Source of the DNA: Roseomonas aerilata DSM 19363
Lineage (GTDB): Bacteria > Pseudomonadota > Alphaproteobacteria > Acetobacterales > Acetobacteraceae
Reading direction: 5' to 3'
NCBI RefSeq assembly: GCF_000711725.1
Contig: NZ_JONP01000013.1
Location: forward strand, 95,611 to 159,610
Length of the DNA stretch: 64,000 bases
This document shows positions 16,202-24,755 of this stretch, piece by piece (position 1 is the first letter of the stretch; each line of letters starts with the position of its first letter). The translations under genes and the position numbers were made by a program. Under the pieces are notes generated by a model that searched no databases, was not told the DNA's origin, and worked only from the letters and a program-made list of their open reading frames with translations.

Positions 16202-17049
16202 TCCGCCACCCCGACGGCAGCGAGGCGCCGCCCCTGCCTGAGACGCGCTTCGCCGAGCTGGACGCGGCGGCGCTCGGGCTGGAGCACGGGCGGATCTCCT
16301 TCATGGAGGCCGGGGAGGGGCCGGAGGCGGTGCTGCTGATGCACGGCATCGGCTCCAACTCCACCGGCTGGCGCTTCGTGCTGCCGGCGCTGGCACGGCG
16401 AGCGCGCGTGGTCGCCTGGAACGCGCCGGGCTACTGGCTTTCCGCCGATTTCGCGGCGGAGGCGCCGGCGGCAACCGATTACGCGCGGGCGGCGGTCGCG
16501 CTGCTCGATGCGCTGGGGATCGGGCGGGCGCATGTCGTGGGCTCCTCCTTCGGCTCGATGGTGGGCGCCGTGATGGCGGCGGAGCACCCGGCGCGGGTGG
16601 GGCGGCTGGCGCTGCTCGGGGCCTCCCGCGGGCAGCGCTGGAAGCCGGAGGCCGAGCGGGTGCGGATGCTGGCGATGCGCGCGGAGAGCGTGGCCGAGGG
16701 CGGCATGGCGCTGGCGCGGAAGCGCTGGTCGAACCTCGTCGCGCCCGGCACGCCGGAGGTGGTGGCGGACTGGGTGCGGGGCTCGCTCGCCGCGACCCAT
16801 GCGAAGGGGCTGATGCGCTCGGCACGGGCGAGCGACGCGACGGACACGCTCGACTTCGCGCCGCGCATCCGGGCGCCGACGCTCGTGCTGGTGGGCAGCG
16901 AGGACCGGGTGAACCCGCCCGAGGTCAGCCGCGCCCTGGCCGGGGCCATCCCCGGCGCCGTGCTGGCGATGCAGCCGGGCATCGGCCACCAGGCCAAGCT
17001 GGAGGCACCCGCCGACACGGTCGCGCGGCTGGAGCGGCACCTCTTCTGA
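16198..17049 (+). CDS. Alpha/beta hydrolase (MhpC-like)
   Basis: Alpha/beta-hydrolase-fold enzyme, 283 residues. The oxyanion loop is MHGIGSN, the nucleophile elbow GSSFG with Ser at residue 117, the Asp lies in LVGSEDRVNP and the catalytic His in GIGHQAK. The GTG at 16198 overlaps the dioxygenase stop, so the two are translationally coupled. In other aromatic meta-cleavage pathways a hydrolase of this fold acts on the ring-opened semialdehyde. Here the expected next step after the dioxygenase is a decarboxylation, so the exact reaction is uncertain. An esterase or enol-lactone hydrolase is also possible. Confidence 0.85.
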   Translation: MIRHPDGSEAPPLPETRFAELDAAALGLEHGRISFMEAGEGPEAVLLMHGIGSNSTGWRFVLPALARRARVVAWNAPGYWLSADFAAEAPAATDYARAAVALLDALGIGRAHVVGSSFGSMVGAVMAAEHPARVGRLALLGASRGQRWKPEAERVRMLAMRAESVAEGGMALARKRWSNLVAPGTPEVVADWVRGSLAATHAKGLMRSARASDATDTLDFAPRIRAPTLVLVGSEDRVNPPEVSRALAGAIPGAVLAMQPGIGHQAKLEAPADTVARLERHLF

Positions 17050-17147
17050 TTGCGGGTGCGGGGCGCGCCCCGCGAAGGTTTGCTGAACAGGCCGGGCCTT
17101 CGGGGCGGCCCGAAACCTGCATCGGCCCCGGGCAGAGGATCACCGTA

Positions 17148-18113
17148 ATGTTGCGCAGACGCTCCCTTCTCGCCTCCCCGTTTCTGGCCACGCCTGCCCT
17201 GGCGCAGCCCGCCTGGCCCGACCGGCCCGTGCGGATCGTCGTGCCCTATCCGCCCGGCGGCGGCCTGGACGCGCTGGCGCGGGCGCTGGCAGACCGGCTG
17301 ACGGTGACGTGGCGGCAGACAGTGACGGTGGACAACCGCCCGGGCGGCGCGACCATCCCTGGCACGGACGCCGTGGTGAAGGCGGCGCCGGACGGGCACG
17401 TGCTGCTCATGACCTCCGATTCCTCCATCACTTCGAACCCGCACATGCACGCGCGGCTGCCGCACGACCCGATGAAGGACCTCGTGCCCGTCTCCTACCT
17501 GCTGGACGTGCACCAGATGGTGCTGGTGAACCCCTCGGTGCCGGCACGCGACATGGCAGGGCTGGTGGCGGCGGCGCGGGCGCGGCCGGGGGCGCTGAAC
17601 TACGGCTCCTACGGGCCGGGCAGCCAGCCGCACCTGCTGTTCGAGAGCATCAAGGCGCGGGAGGGGATCGACATCGCGCAGGTGGCCTATCGCGGGCTCA
17701 CGCCGGCGGTGCTGGCGACCGTCGCGGGCGAGGTTCAGGGCACGCTCTCGGGCGTGGCGTCGTCGCGCGAGTTCCTGGCGACGGGGGCGCTGCGCGCGTT
17801 GGCCGTGGGGCGGCCAACGCGCCTGCCGCAACTGCCAGAGGTGCCGACGCTGATCGAGGCCGGGTATCCGGAGGCCGACCCGCGCACCTGGTTCGGGCTC
17901 TTCGCGCCCACGGGCACGCCAGTGGCGCTGCTCTCGCGCATCCAGAAGGACGTGGCGGCGGCGCTGGAGGAGCCGGTGATCCGGGACCGGCACCTGCTGC
18001 CGAACGGCTACACCGTGCACGCAGCGACGCCGGAGGCCTCGGCGGCGATGATCGCGGCGGATTTCGCGGTGAAGGCGGAGCTGGTGCGGGTCTCGGGCGC
18101 GCGGGTGGAGTAG
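17148..18113 (+). CDS. Tripartite tricarboxylate transporter substrate-binding protein (Bug/TctC)
   Basis: Periplasmic binding protein of the Bug family, 321 residues, with a signal peptide ending near PALAQP. Family hallmarks are WPDRPVRIVVPYPPGGGLDALAR, TVDNRPGGAT, GHVLLMTS, and LPEVPTLIEAGYP in the C-terminal lobe. Such proteins bind carboxylates, often aromatic, and usually outnumber their TctAB membrane partners, none of which is nearby. It lies 98 bp after the hydrolase and ahead of the ABC importer. A GGCCGGGCC / GGCCCG hairpin about 35 bp upstream may separate it transcriptionally. Ligand unknown. Confidence 0.9.
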   Translation: MLRRRSLLASPFLATPALAQPAWPDRPVRIVVPYPPGGGLDALARALADRLTVTWRQTVTVDNRPGGATIPGTDAVVKAAPDGHVLLMTSDSSITSNPHMHARLPHDPMKDLVPVSYLLDVHQMVLVNPSVPARDMAGLVAAARARPGALNYGSYGPGSQPHLLFESIKAREGIDIAQVAYRGLTPAVLATVAGEVQGTLSGVASSREFLATGALRALAVGRPTRLPQLPEVPTLIEAGYPEADPRTWFGLFAPTGTPVALLSRIQKDVAAALEEPVIRDRHLLPNGYTVHAATPEASAAMIAADFAVKAELVRVSGARVE

Positions 18114-18185
18114 GGCGGCTCATCTTCGTGTGGACGCGTGCCCGGAAGATACTTTAGGCTTCAACGAAACGAACGGAGGCTTTCC

Positions 18186-19382
18186 ATGACGATCCATCGC
18201 CGCGGGCTTCTCGCTTCCGGCGCCGCTCTCGGGCTGGCGCCGCTCGCCGCCTCCCCGCTCTCCCGCCCGGCGATCGCCCAGGGGGCACCGCTGAAGATCG
18301 GGATGATCACCACGCTCTCGGGCGCGGGCAGCTATCTGGGCCAGGACATCCGCGACGCCTTCCAGCTGGCGATCGACATGGAGGGCGGGAAGCTCGGCGG
18401 CGCGCCCGTGCAGCTGCTGGTGGAGGATGACGGGCTGCGCCCCGGCCAGGGCAAGCAGGTGGCCGAGCGCTTCATGAAGAACGAGCGCATCAGGCTGCTG
18501 ACCGGGATCGTCTTCTCCAACGTGCTCGGCGCCGTGGCGCCGGACGTGCTGGACGCGGGTGGGATCTATGTCTCGCCGAATGCCTCGCCCTCGAACCTGG
18601 CGGGGAAGGAGTGCAACAAGAACTTCTGGTCCATTGCCTGGCAGAACGACAGCCTGCACGAGAGCGCGGGGCAGCTCGCGACGAATCTCGGGCAGAAGCG
18701 GATGTTCATCCTCGCGCCGAACTACCAGGCGGGACGGGACGCGCTGACGGGGTTCAAGCGGCTCTACAAGGGGCAGCTCGCGGGCGAGGTCTATACGCGT
18801 CTCGACCAGACGGACTTCGCCGCGGAGATGGCGCAGATCCGCGCGGCGGCGCCGGACGGCGTGTACCAGTTCCACCCGGGCGGCCTCGGCATCGCCTTCC
18901 TGCGCCAGTACATCCAGGCCGGGCTGATGGCGAACCTGCCGATGACGCTCGCCGCCCCCTCGATGGACGCGACGACGCTGGCAGCGGTGGGCGAGGCGGC
19001 TGTTGGCGTGAACCTGACCAGCCACTGGAACACGGATTTCCCGAACGAGCCGAGCAAGCGCTTCGTCGCGGCCTTCCAGAGCAAGTTCAACCGCCTCCCG
19101 ACCTTCTACGCGCAGCAGAGCTTCGACGCGGCGCTGGCGATCGGCGCGGCGCTGAAGGGAACGGGCGGCAAGGTGGACGACACCGAGGCCTTCTACCGCG
19201 CGATGAAGCCCGCGAACTTCGAGAGCACGCGCGGCAAGTTCGCCTTCGGGTCGAACAACCATCCCGTGCAGGACTGGTGGGCGCTGAAGGTGGAGAACGT
19301 GGCCGGCAAGCCCGCGCTGGTGACGAAGGACCGCGTGCTGACGGACCACGGGGATGCCTACTCCTCCCAGTGTCATTTTTGA
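18186..19382 (+). CDS. Branched-chain-amino-acid-type ABC transporter substrate-binding protein (LivK-like)
   Basis: Periplasmic type I binding protein, 398 residues, with a twin-Arg-poor but typical signal peptide (HRRGLLASGAALGLAPLA) ending near AIAQG. The mature start LKIGMITTLSGAGSYLGQDIRDAFQLA is the Peripla_BP_6 signature. ACGGAGG at 18172-18178 supports ATG 18186. It is the first gene of a five-gene importer (18186-22866). In this family the ligand is often an aromatic or amide compound, not a branched-chain amino acid. The adjacent ring-cleavage and formamidase genes make an aminoaromatic or kynurenine-like ligand plausible. Confidence 0.92.
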   Translation: MTIHRRGLLASGAALGLAPLAASPLSRPAIAQGAPLKIGMITTLSGAGSYLGQDIRDAFQLAIDMEGGKLGGAPVQLLVEDDGLRPGQGKQVAERFMKNERIRLLTGIVFSNVLGAVAPDVLDAGGIYVSPNASPSNLAGKECNKNFWSIAWQNDSLHESAGQLATNLGQKRMFILAPNYQAGRDALTGFKRLYKGQLAGEVYTRLDQTDFAAEMAQIRAAAPDGVYQFHPGGLGIAFLRQYIQAGLMANLPMTLAAPSMDATTLAAVGEAAVGVNLTSHWNTDFPNEPSKRFVAAFQSKFNRLPTFYAQQSFDAALAIGAALKGTGGKVDDTEAFYRAMKPANFESTRGKFAFGSNNHPVQDWWALKVENVAGKPALVTKDRVLTDHGDAYSSQCHF

Positions 19383-19397
19383 TGGGCCAGTTCTGAC

Positions 19398-20324
19398 ATG
19401 ACACCCGGCGTGGCGCTTCTGCTGGAGCAGTTGCTGAACGGCGTCCAGCTCGGCGTCACGCTGTTCCTTCTGGCGGCGGGGCTGACCCTCGTCTTCGGGA
19501 TCATGGGCGTGATCAACCTCGCCCACGGCTCGCTCTACATGGTCGGCGCCTATGCGGCGGCGATCACCGCGACGACGACGGGATCGCCCTGGCTCGCGCT
19601 GCTGGCCGGTCTCGCGGCCGCAGCGGCGACGGGGATGGTGGTGGAGTTCGTCGTGCTGCGCCGGCTCTACGCGCGCGACCACCTGGACCAGGTGCTGGCG
19701 ACCTTCGGGCTCATCCTCTTCTTCAACGAGGGGATGGTGCTGCTCTTCGGGCGCCAGCCCCTCTTCGTGAACGTGCCAGAGGGGCTGCGGGGCGCGGTGC
19801 GCGTGCTGCCAGGGGTGGATTACCCTGTCTACCGGCTGCTGATCATTGCGGTGGGGCTGGCGGTCGCGCTCGGCCTCTACCTGCTGATCCAGAAGTCGCG
19901 GATCGGCATGCTCGTGCGTGCAGGCGCGACGCACCGCGAGATGGTGCGAGCGCTCGGAGTGGATATCCGGCTGCTCTACACGCTGGTGTTTGGGCTGGGG
20001 GCGCTGCTGGCGGGTCTGGCGGGGCTGATGGCGGGGCCAATCCTCTCGGTGCAGGTAGGAATGGGGGAGAGCATCCTCATCCTTACCTTCGTGGTGGTGG
20101 TGATCGGCGGCATCGGCTCGGTGCGCGGCGCGCTCTTCGGGGCGGTGCTGGTGGGCGTCGTGGACACCTTGCTCCGCGCCTATGTGCCGGGGCTGCTGCG
20201 GCAGGTCATGGCGGGGTCGGAGGCGGATGCGCTGGGGGCGGGGCTCGCCTCGATGGGGGTTTATCTGCTGATGGCGCTGGTGCTGCTGGCCAAGCCGCGC
20301 GGGCTGTTTCCTGCCCATGCGTAA
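19398..20324 (+). CDS. ABC transporter permease, LivH type
   Basis: Inner-membrane permease, 308 residues with about eight membrane segments. Typical LivH sequence: QLLNGVQLGVTLFLLAAGLTLVFGIMGVINLAHG at the start, and the cytoplasmic coupling helix RAGATHREMVRALGVDI for contact with the ATPases. It starts 15 bp after the binding-protein stop and overlaps the next permease by 8 bp, so the transporter is a tight operon. Confidence 0.94.
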   Translation: MTPGVALLLEQLLNGVQLGVTLFLLAAGLTLVFGIMGVINLAHGSLYMVGAYAAAITATTTGSPWLALLAGLAAAAATGMVVEFVVLRRLYARDHLDQVLATFGLILFFNEGMVLLFGRQPLFVNVPEGLRGAVRVLPGVDYPVYRLLIIAVGLAVALGLYLLIQKSRIGMLVRAGATHREMVRALGVDIRLLYTLVFGLGALLAGLAGLMAGPILSVQVGMGESILILTFVVVVIGGIGSVRGALFGAVLVGVVDTLLRAYVPGLLRQVMAGSEADALGAGLASMGVYLLMALVLLAKPRGLFPAHA

Positions 20325-21411
20325 CCTGATGCGGGATGAACGGGCCTGGGCGGTGCTGCTGCTCGCGCTCGCGGCCCTCGTGCCGGTGGTGGCGCCGATG
20401 CTCGGCAGCCCGGCGACGGTGGCGCTCGCCACGCGAATCGCGATCTACGCCATCGCGGCCTCCTCGCTGAACCTGCTGCTCGGGGGTGCCGGCCTCGTCT
20501 CCTTCGGGCACGCCGCCTATTACGGGTTGGGCGGCTATGTCGTGGGCATCCTCTACGCGCATTACGTCTCGGGGGAGCCGTTCCTGGGCGTCATCCCCGG
20601 CACGAACGACCTGCTGGTGACGCTGCCGCTCGCGATCCTCGTCGGCGGGCTCGGCGCGCTGGTGATCGGGGCGCTGTCGCTGCGCACCGCGGGCGTGCAG
20701 TTCATCATGATCACCCTCGCCTTCGCGCAGATGCTGTTTTTCCTGTTTGTCTCGCTGAAGGCCTATGGCGGGGACGACGGGCTGGCGATCCGGCGGGTGG
20801 CGCCGGTGCTGGGCATGAATCTTCGCGATCCCGCGACGCTCTACTGGATCTGCCTCGGGCTGCTCGCGGCGTGGCTGTTCCTCATGGACCGTGTTTCGCG
20901 CTCTCGCTTCGGGCGGGTGCTGTCCGGCATCCGGCAGGGGGAGCGGCGGATGGCGGCGATCGGGGTGCGCACCTATCCCTACAAGCTCGCGGCCTTCGTC
21001 ATCGCGGGGATGGGGGCCGCCATGGCGGGGGCGCTGATGGTGAACCAGGCGCGCTTCGTCTCGCCGGACATGATGCACTGGACGAAGTCGGGCGAGCTGA
21101 TGGTGATGGTGATCCTCGGCGGCCTCGGCACGCTGGTGGGGCCGGCGCTCGGGGCCGCGGTGCTGGTGGCCATGGAGTACACGCTCTCGGGGCTGACGGA
21201 GCACTGGCAGTTCATCGAGGGGCCGATCCTCGTGCTCGTCGTGCTCTTCGCCCGCGGCGGGCTGATGGGGGCGATCCGGCTGATCTCGGGGATGCGCGGG
21301 CGGGGGGCGGGGGCATTGCCGGCGGGTGAGCTGCCGCCGAGGCATGTGCAGCCCGAGGATCGGGCGGTGCCGGATCTTCCGATGCGCCCGGGGGCGGCGC
21401 CCCGTGGCTGA
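20317..21411 (+). CDS. ABC transporter permease, LivM type
   Basis: Second inner-membrane permease of the importer, 364 residues. LivM features are ASSLNLLLGGAGLVSFGHAAYYGLGGYVVG, ALSLRTAGVQFIMITLAFAQM, and the coupling region SGIRQGERRMAAIGVRTYPYKL. After the last membrane segment it carries a polar tail of about 40 residues (Gly/Pro/Arg-rich), longer than usual. The ATG at 20317 lies within the LivH-type gene, and the next gene starts at 21404 within this one, giving overlapping translation. Confidence 0.94.
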   Translation: MRNLMRDERAWAVLLLALAALVPVVAPMLGSPATVALATRIAIYAIAASSLNLLLGGAGLVSFGHAAYYGLGGYVVGILYAHYVSGEPFLGVIPGTNDLLVTLPLAILVGGLGALVIGALSLRTAGVQFIMITLAFAQMLFFLFVSLKAYGGDDGLAIRRVAPVLGMNLRDPATLYWICLGLLAAWLFLMDRVSRSRFGRVLSGIRQGERRMAAIGVRTYPYKLAAFVIAGMGAAMAGALMVNQARFVSPDMMHWTKSGELMVMVILGGLGTLVGPALGAAVLVAMEYTLSGLTEHWQFIEGPILVLVVLFARGGLMGAIRLISGMRGRGAGALPAGELPPRHVQPEDRAVPDLPMRPGAAPRG

Positions 21412-22165
21412 GGAACCTGTTCTCTCCGTCCAACGGCTGGTGAAGCGCTTCGGCGGCCTCACCGCGACCGACGACCTCTCGCTCGAGGTGATGCCGGGGG
21501 AGCTGCACGCGCTGATCGGGCCGAACGGCGCGGGCAAGACGACCGCGATCGGCCAGATCATGGGGGAGATCACGCCGGATGCGGGCGTGGTCAGCTTCAT
21601 GGGACAGGAGATCACGCATCTCTCCACGCCTGCGCGTGTGCGCCGCGGCCTGTCCCGCACCTTCCAGATCACGCAGTTGCTGGAGGACGACACGGCGGAG
21701 GGCAATGTCGCACTGGCCGTGCAGGCGCGGGCGGGGCACGGCTTCCGCTTCTGGCGCGATGCGTCTCGCGATGGGCGGCTGCTGGAACCGGCCCGCGAGG
21801 CGCTGATGCAGGTGGGGCTGGCGGAGGCGCGCTGGCGGCTGCCCGTCGCCGACCTCTCGCACGGGGAGCGCAAGCAGTTGGAATTGGCCGTCGCCCTGGC
21901 AACGGGCCCGCGGCTGTTGCTGCTGGACGAGCCTATGGCGGGGCTCGGGGCGGCGGAGAGCCTGAAGATGACGGAGGTGCTGCGCGGGCTGAAGGGCCGC
22001 ATCCCGATGCTGCTGGTGGAGCACGACATGGACGCGGTGTTCAGTCTGGCCGACCGGATCTCGGTGCTCGTCTACGGCCACTGCATCGCCTCCGGCTCGC
22101 CCGCGCAGATCCGGCAGGACCCACAGGTGCGCGCCGCCTATCTCTCCGAGGAGGAGGGGGTCTGA
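21404..22165 (+). CDS. ABC transporter ATP-binding protein, LivG type
   Basis: Cytosolic ATPase of the importer, 253 residues. Walker A GPNGAGKTT, signature LSHGERKQLELA and Walker B LLLLDEPMAG are intact, followed by the H-loop LLVEHDMDAVF. GTG 21404 (VAEEPVLSVQRLVKRFGG) is taken as the start because it begins just before the first beta strand and overlaps the LivM-type stop. LivG-family RTFQIT after the Q-loop is present. Its stop TGA overlaps the ATG of the next ATPase. Confidence 0.94.
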   Translation: MAEEPVLSVQRLVKRFGGLTATDDLSLEVMPGELHALIGPNGAGKTTAIGQIMGEITPDAGVVSFMGQEITHLSTPARVRRGLSRTFQITQLLEDDTAEGNVALAVQARAGHGFRFWRDASRDGRLLEPAREALMQVGLAEARWRLPVADLSHGERKQLELAVALATGPRLLLLDEPMAGLGAAESLKMTEVLRGLKGRIPMLLVEHDMDAVFSLADRISVLVYGHCIASGSPAQIRQDPQVRAAYLSEEEGV

Positions 22166-22866
22166 TGCTCAGGGTGGAGGGGCTGCAGGCCGGCTACGGC
22201 GCGGCGCAGGTGCTGTTCGACGTGAACCTCTCGGTCGGGCCCGGCGAGGTGGTGACGCTGCTCGGCCGCAACGGCATGGGCAAGACGACGACGGTGCGCG
22301 CCATCATGGGGCTGAACCCGCCCCGCGGCGGGCGCGTGGATTTCCGCGGCAAGGTGGTATCCGGCCTGCCGCCCGAGGGCGTGGCGCGGCGGGGCATCGG
22401 GTTGGTGCCGGAGGGGCGGCAGGTCTTTCCGACACTGACCGTGCGCGAGAACCTCGTGGCCACCGCCGCCGACCGGGAACGCGCCGCCAATCCCTGGACG
22501 CTGGAGCGGGTGTTCCGCCTGTTCCCACGCCTGCGGGAGCGGGCCGGGCAGTCCGCGCGCACGCTCTCGGGCGGGGAGCAGCAGATGCTGGCGATCGGGC
22601 GGGCGCTGATGACCAACCCGCACCTCCTCATCCTCGACGAGGCGACGGAGGGGCTGGCGCCGGTGATCCGGGCGGAGATCTGGTCCACCCTCGCCGCGCT
22701 GAAGGCCGAGGGGCAGGCGATCCTGCTGATCGACAAGACGCTGGCCGCGTTGCGGCGCCTCGCGGACCGGCACACGGTGCTGGAGAAGGGCCGCACGGTT
22801 TGGACCGGCACGGGGGCGGAGCTGGACCGCGACCAGGAGCGCGTGCGCGCCTGGATCGGCGTCTAG
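22165..22866 (+). CDS. ABC transporter ATP-binding protein, LivF type
   Basis: Second ATPase of the importer, 233 residues. Walker A GRNGMGKTT, signature LSGGEQQMLAIGRAL and Walker B LLILDEATEGLAP are the classic LivF forms. Start and upstream stop overlap as TGATG (22163-22167). In place of the usual His-switch QN/EH the sequence reads LLIDKTLAALRRLADR, a common LivF variation. Confidence 0.94.
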   Translation: MLRVEGLQAGYGAAQVLFDVNLSVGPGEVVTLLGRNGMGKTTTVRAIMGLNPPRGGRVDFRGKVVSGLPPEGVARRGIGLVPEGRQVFPTLTVRENLVATAADRERAANPWTLERVFRLFPRLRERAGQSARTLSGGEQQMLAIGRALMTNPHLLILDEATEGLAPVIRAEIWSTLAALKAEGQAILLIDKTLAALRRLADRHTVLEKGRTVWTGTGAELDRDQERVRAWIGV

Positions 22867-22893
22867 CCACCGCCTTCCTTCCAAGGGAGGAGC

Positions 22894-23727
22894 ATGAGCA
22901 TCGACCTCGACCGCGAGTACAACGCCCGCGCCACCACGCCGGAGGTGGAGAGGATCATCGCCGCCTACCGCGCGCGCACCGACGCCGCGAAGGCCGTGCT
23001 GCCCTGGTCCACCGAGCGCTACGGGCCGACCGAGCCGGAGCGGGTGGATGTCTATCCGGCTGGGGAGGGGGCGCCGGTGCTCGTCTTCATCCATGGCGGC
23101 TACTGGCGGGCGCTGGATTCGGCCGATGCGGGTTCCATGGCGCCGGCTTTCGTCGCGGCGGGCGCCTGCGTGGTCTCGGTGAACTACACCCTCGCGCCCG
23201 CGGCGAGCCTCGCCCGGATCGTGGACGAATGCCGCCGTGCGCTGGCCTGGGTGCACGCGAATATCGCGCGCTTCGGCGGCGATCCCTCCCGCATCCATGT
23301 CGCCGGGAGCAGCGCGGGCGGGCACCTCGCGGGGATGATGATCGCTCCCGGATGGCAGGCCGCGCTGGGGTTGCCGGAACGGGCCGTCGTGGGCGCGACG
23401 CTGCTCTCCGGTCTTTTCGACCTGCGGCCGCTGCCGGCCACGCATATCAACGCCTGGATGCGGCTCGACGAGGCCTCGGCCGCGCGGAACAGCCCGGCCC
23501 TGCTGCCCCTGCCCTCCGGCCTGCCGGTGGTGCTGGCCTATGGCGACACGGAGACCGGCGAGTTCAAGCGGCAGACAGAGGATTTCGCCCGTGCCCTGCG
23601 CGAGGCCGGCTGCGAGGCGACGGTGGTGCCGCCCCGGCCGCGCTCGAACCACTTCGATCTCGTCTTCGATTTCGGGGAGCCGGGGAATCTGGTTTTCGAG
23701 GCGACGCGGCGGGTGATGGGGATCTGA
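22894..23727 (+). CDS. Alpha/beta hydrolase, kynurenine formamidase-like
   Basis: Alpha/beta hydrolase of 277 residues in the arylformamidase/HSL-like group. HGGYW (67-71) forms the oxyanion hole, GSSAGG holds nucleophile S140, the Asp is likely in AYGDTETGEF, and the His in RSNHFDLV near residue 251. The HGGYW form is typical of the formamidase that hydrolyses N-formylkynurenine. GGGAGGAG lies 5 bp before the ATG. It closes the cluster 28 bp after the LivF-type gene. With 3-hydroxyanthranilate dioxygenase at the other end, this suggests a kynurenine or N-formyl-aminoaromatic pathway. Kynureninase and kynurenine monooxygenase are not in the window. Confidence 0.82.
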   Translation: MSIDLDREYNARATTPEVERIIAAYRARTDAAKAVLPWSTERYGPTEPERVDVYPAGEGAPVLVFIHGGYWRALDSADAGSMAPAFVAAGACVVSVNYTLAPAASLARIVDECRRALAWVHANIARFGGDPSRIHVAGSSAGGHLAGMMIAPGWQAALGLPERAVVGATLLSGLFDLRPLPATHINAWMRLDEASAARNSPALLPLPSGLPVVLAYGDTETGEFKRQTEDFARALREAGCEATVVPPRPRSNHFDLVFDFGEPGNLVFEATRRVMGI

Positions 23728-24136
23728 CAGCCCGCCCGGGAAGGGGTAAGGGGCTGGCGTGATCTGCTCCTCGCCTCCCGTTTCGAGGGCGGTGGGTGCG
23801 CGGTTCGGCCCGCCGCGAACCGGCCTTTCCGGACGCTGCCTGCCGCGCGACGGGGCGTAGGGGGCTACTGCGGCTGCCTTCGCCCGCTGCAAGAGCGTGA
23901 ACCACTTCACTGGCCCAGACCCTGAGGCTCTTGGGCCCTTTTCTGGCCCGGGCGGAAGCTTTCCCAACGCGCAGCACTCCCGGTCATGCACCGAGGCACA
24001 GCGGCGGCAGAGACTTCTCAAAACCGAGGGAAAGGATGACCGGTCGACGGCACGGCCTTCAGCAGGTCTGGGGAGAGGAAGAGTCCCTTCCTCCTCTCCC
24101 CCGAGTCACCAGCCCAGGACCCAGGCCCTGCCGGGA
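23728..24136. other. Convergent intergenic gap, P4 remnant only
   Basis: The gap between the formamidase-like gene and a small lipoprotein gene on the other strand shows no convincing coding frame. At about 24068-24102 it holds a P4-like hairpin (GGGGAGAGGAAG then CTTCCTCCTCTCCCC), a partial copy of the intergenic element. I see nothing else that I can support. Confidence 0.6.
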
Positions 24137-24454
24137 TCAGCGCGCGCGGCGGGCCGCCGGGGTGCTGCTACGGGCGGGTGCCGTGCTACGGGCCGGCGCG
24201 GTGCTGCGCGCAGGCTCGGCCGCCGGCGCCGGGGTGCTGCTGGCCGGCGTCACGCCGCGGGACTTGTCCAGTTCCTCGTACATGCACTTCGTCACCGCGA
24301 AGGGCGTGGCGTTCGGGAAGCGCTGCGTGCAGACGCCGCGGAAGGCCTCTTCCGGCGGCGGGGCCACGGCGGGGGTGGGCGCGGGCGGGGTGGCGCAGGC
24401 GGCGAGCAGGGCCAGGGTGGGCAGCAGCGAGGCCTTGAGGATCTTGTTGATCAC
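24137..24454 (-). CDS. Small Ala/Pro-rich lipoprotein
   Basis: Predicted lipoprotein of 105 residues with a clear type II signal (KASLLPTLALLAAC, lipobox Cys at 20). The middle holds two Cys (GVCTQRFPN and VTKCMYEEL) that could form a disulfide. The C-terminus is low-complexity, with ARSTAP repeated and a run of Ala/Arg/Pro. I know no function. The tail repeats look like recent codon-level duplications (GGTGCTGCG-type units between 24165 and 24240). Confidence 0.75.
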   Translation of the reverse strand: MINKILKASLLPTLALLAACATPPAPTPAVAPPPEEAFRGVCTQRFPNATPFAVTKCMYEELDKSRGVTPASSTPAPAAEPARSTAPARSTAPARSSTPAARRAR

Positions 24455-24707
24455 CGGTTCGTCCTATGCAGAAGGCCCCGGCAGGGTGGGGCGCGCCCTT
24501 CTAGGGCGCGGTGCGGCGCGCGTCACCGGGGATATCCGTGACTTGCAGTGCGATATCACGATCCCGCGTGAGGGTGCCCGCGGAGCAACGGCGCGATCCT
24601 GCCCCGCCCCCTGCAAGAGCCGCCAAAGGCCTTCGCCGAGGGGCCGCGCCCCTCGGCGCACCGGCCGCTCACCTCGCGCATGAAACAGAAAAAAGATGAG
24701 GGAGGGT

Positions 24708-24737
24708 CCGGGAGGGAGAATTCCTTCTCCCTCCCGG
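24708..24737 (-). terminator. Intrinsic-terminator-like hairpin after the OprB-type gene (P4 module)
   Basis: A perfect 13-bp stem, CCGGGAGGGAGAA at 24708-24720 and its mirror at 24725-24737, with a 4-base loop. It begins 18 bp past the porin stop. On the minus strand it is followed 11 bases later by a run of six T (CATCTTTTTTCTG), which is the P4 plus T-tract arrangement of the intergenic element family. Confidence 0.7.
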
Positions 24738-24755
24738 AGTCGCCCACGTCGGCCT

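Noticed and set aside
18120..20432. 770-codon open frame on the - strand
   Set aside because: Antisense of the LivK- and LivH-type genes; Arg/His/Pro-rich composition.
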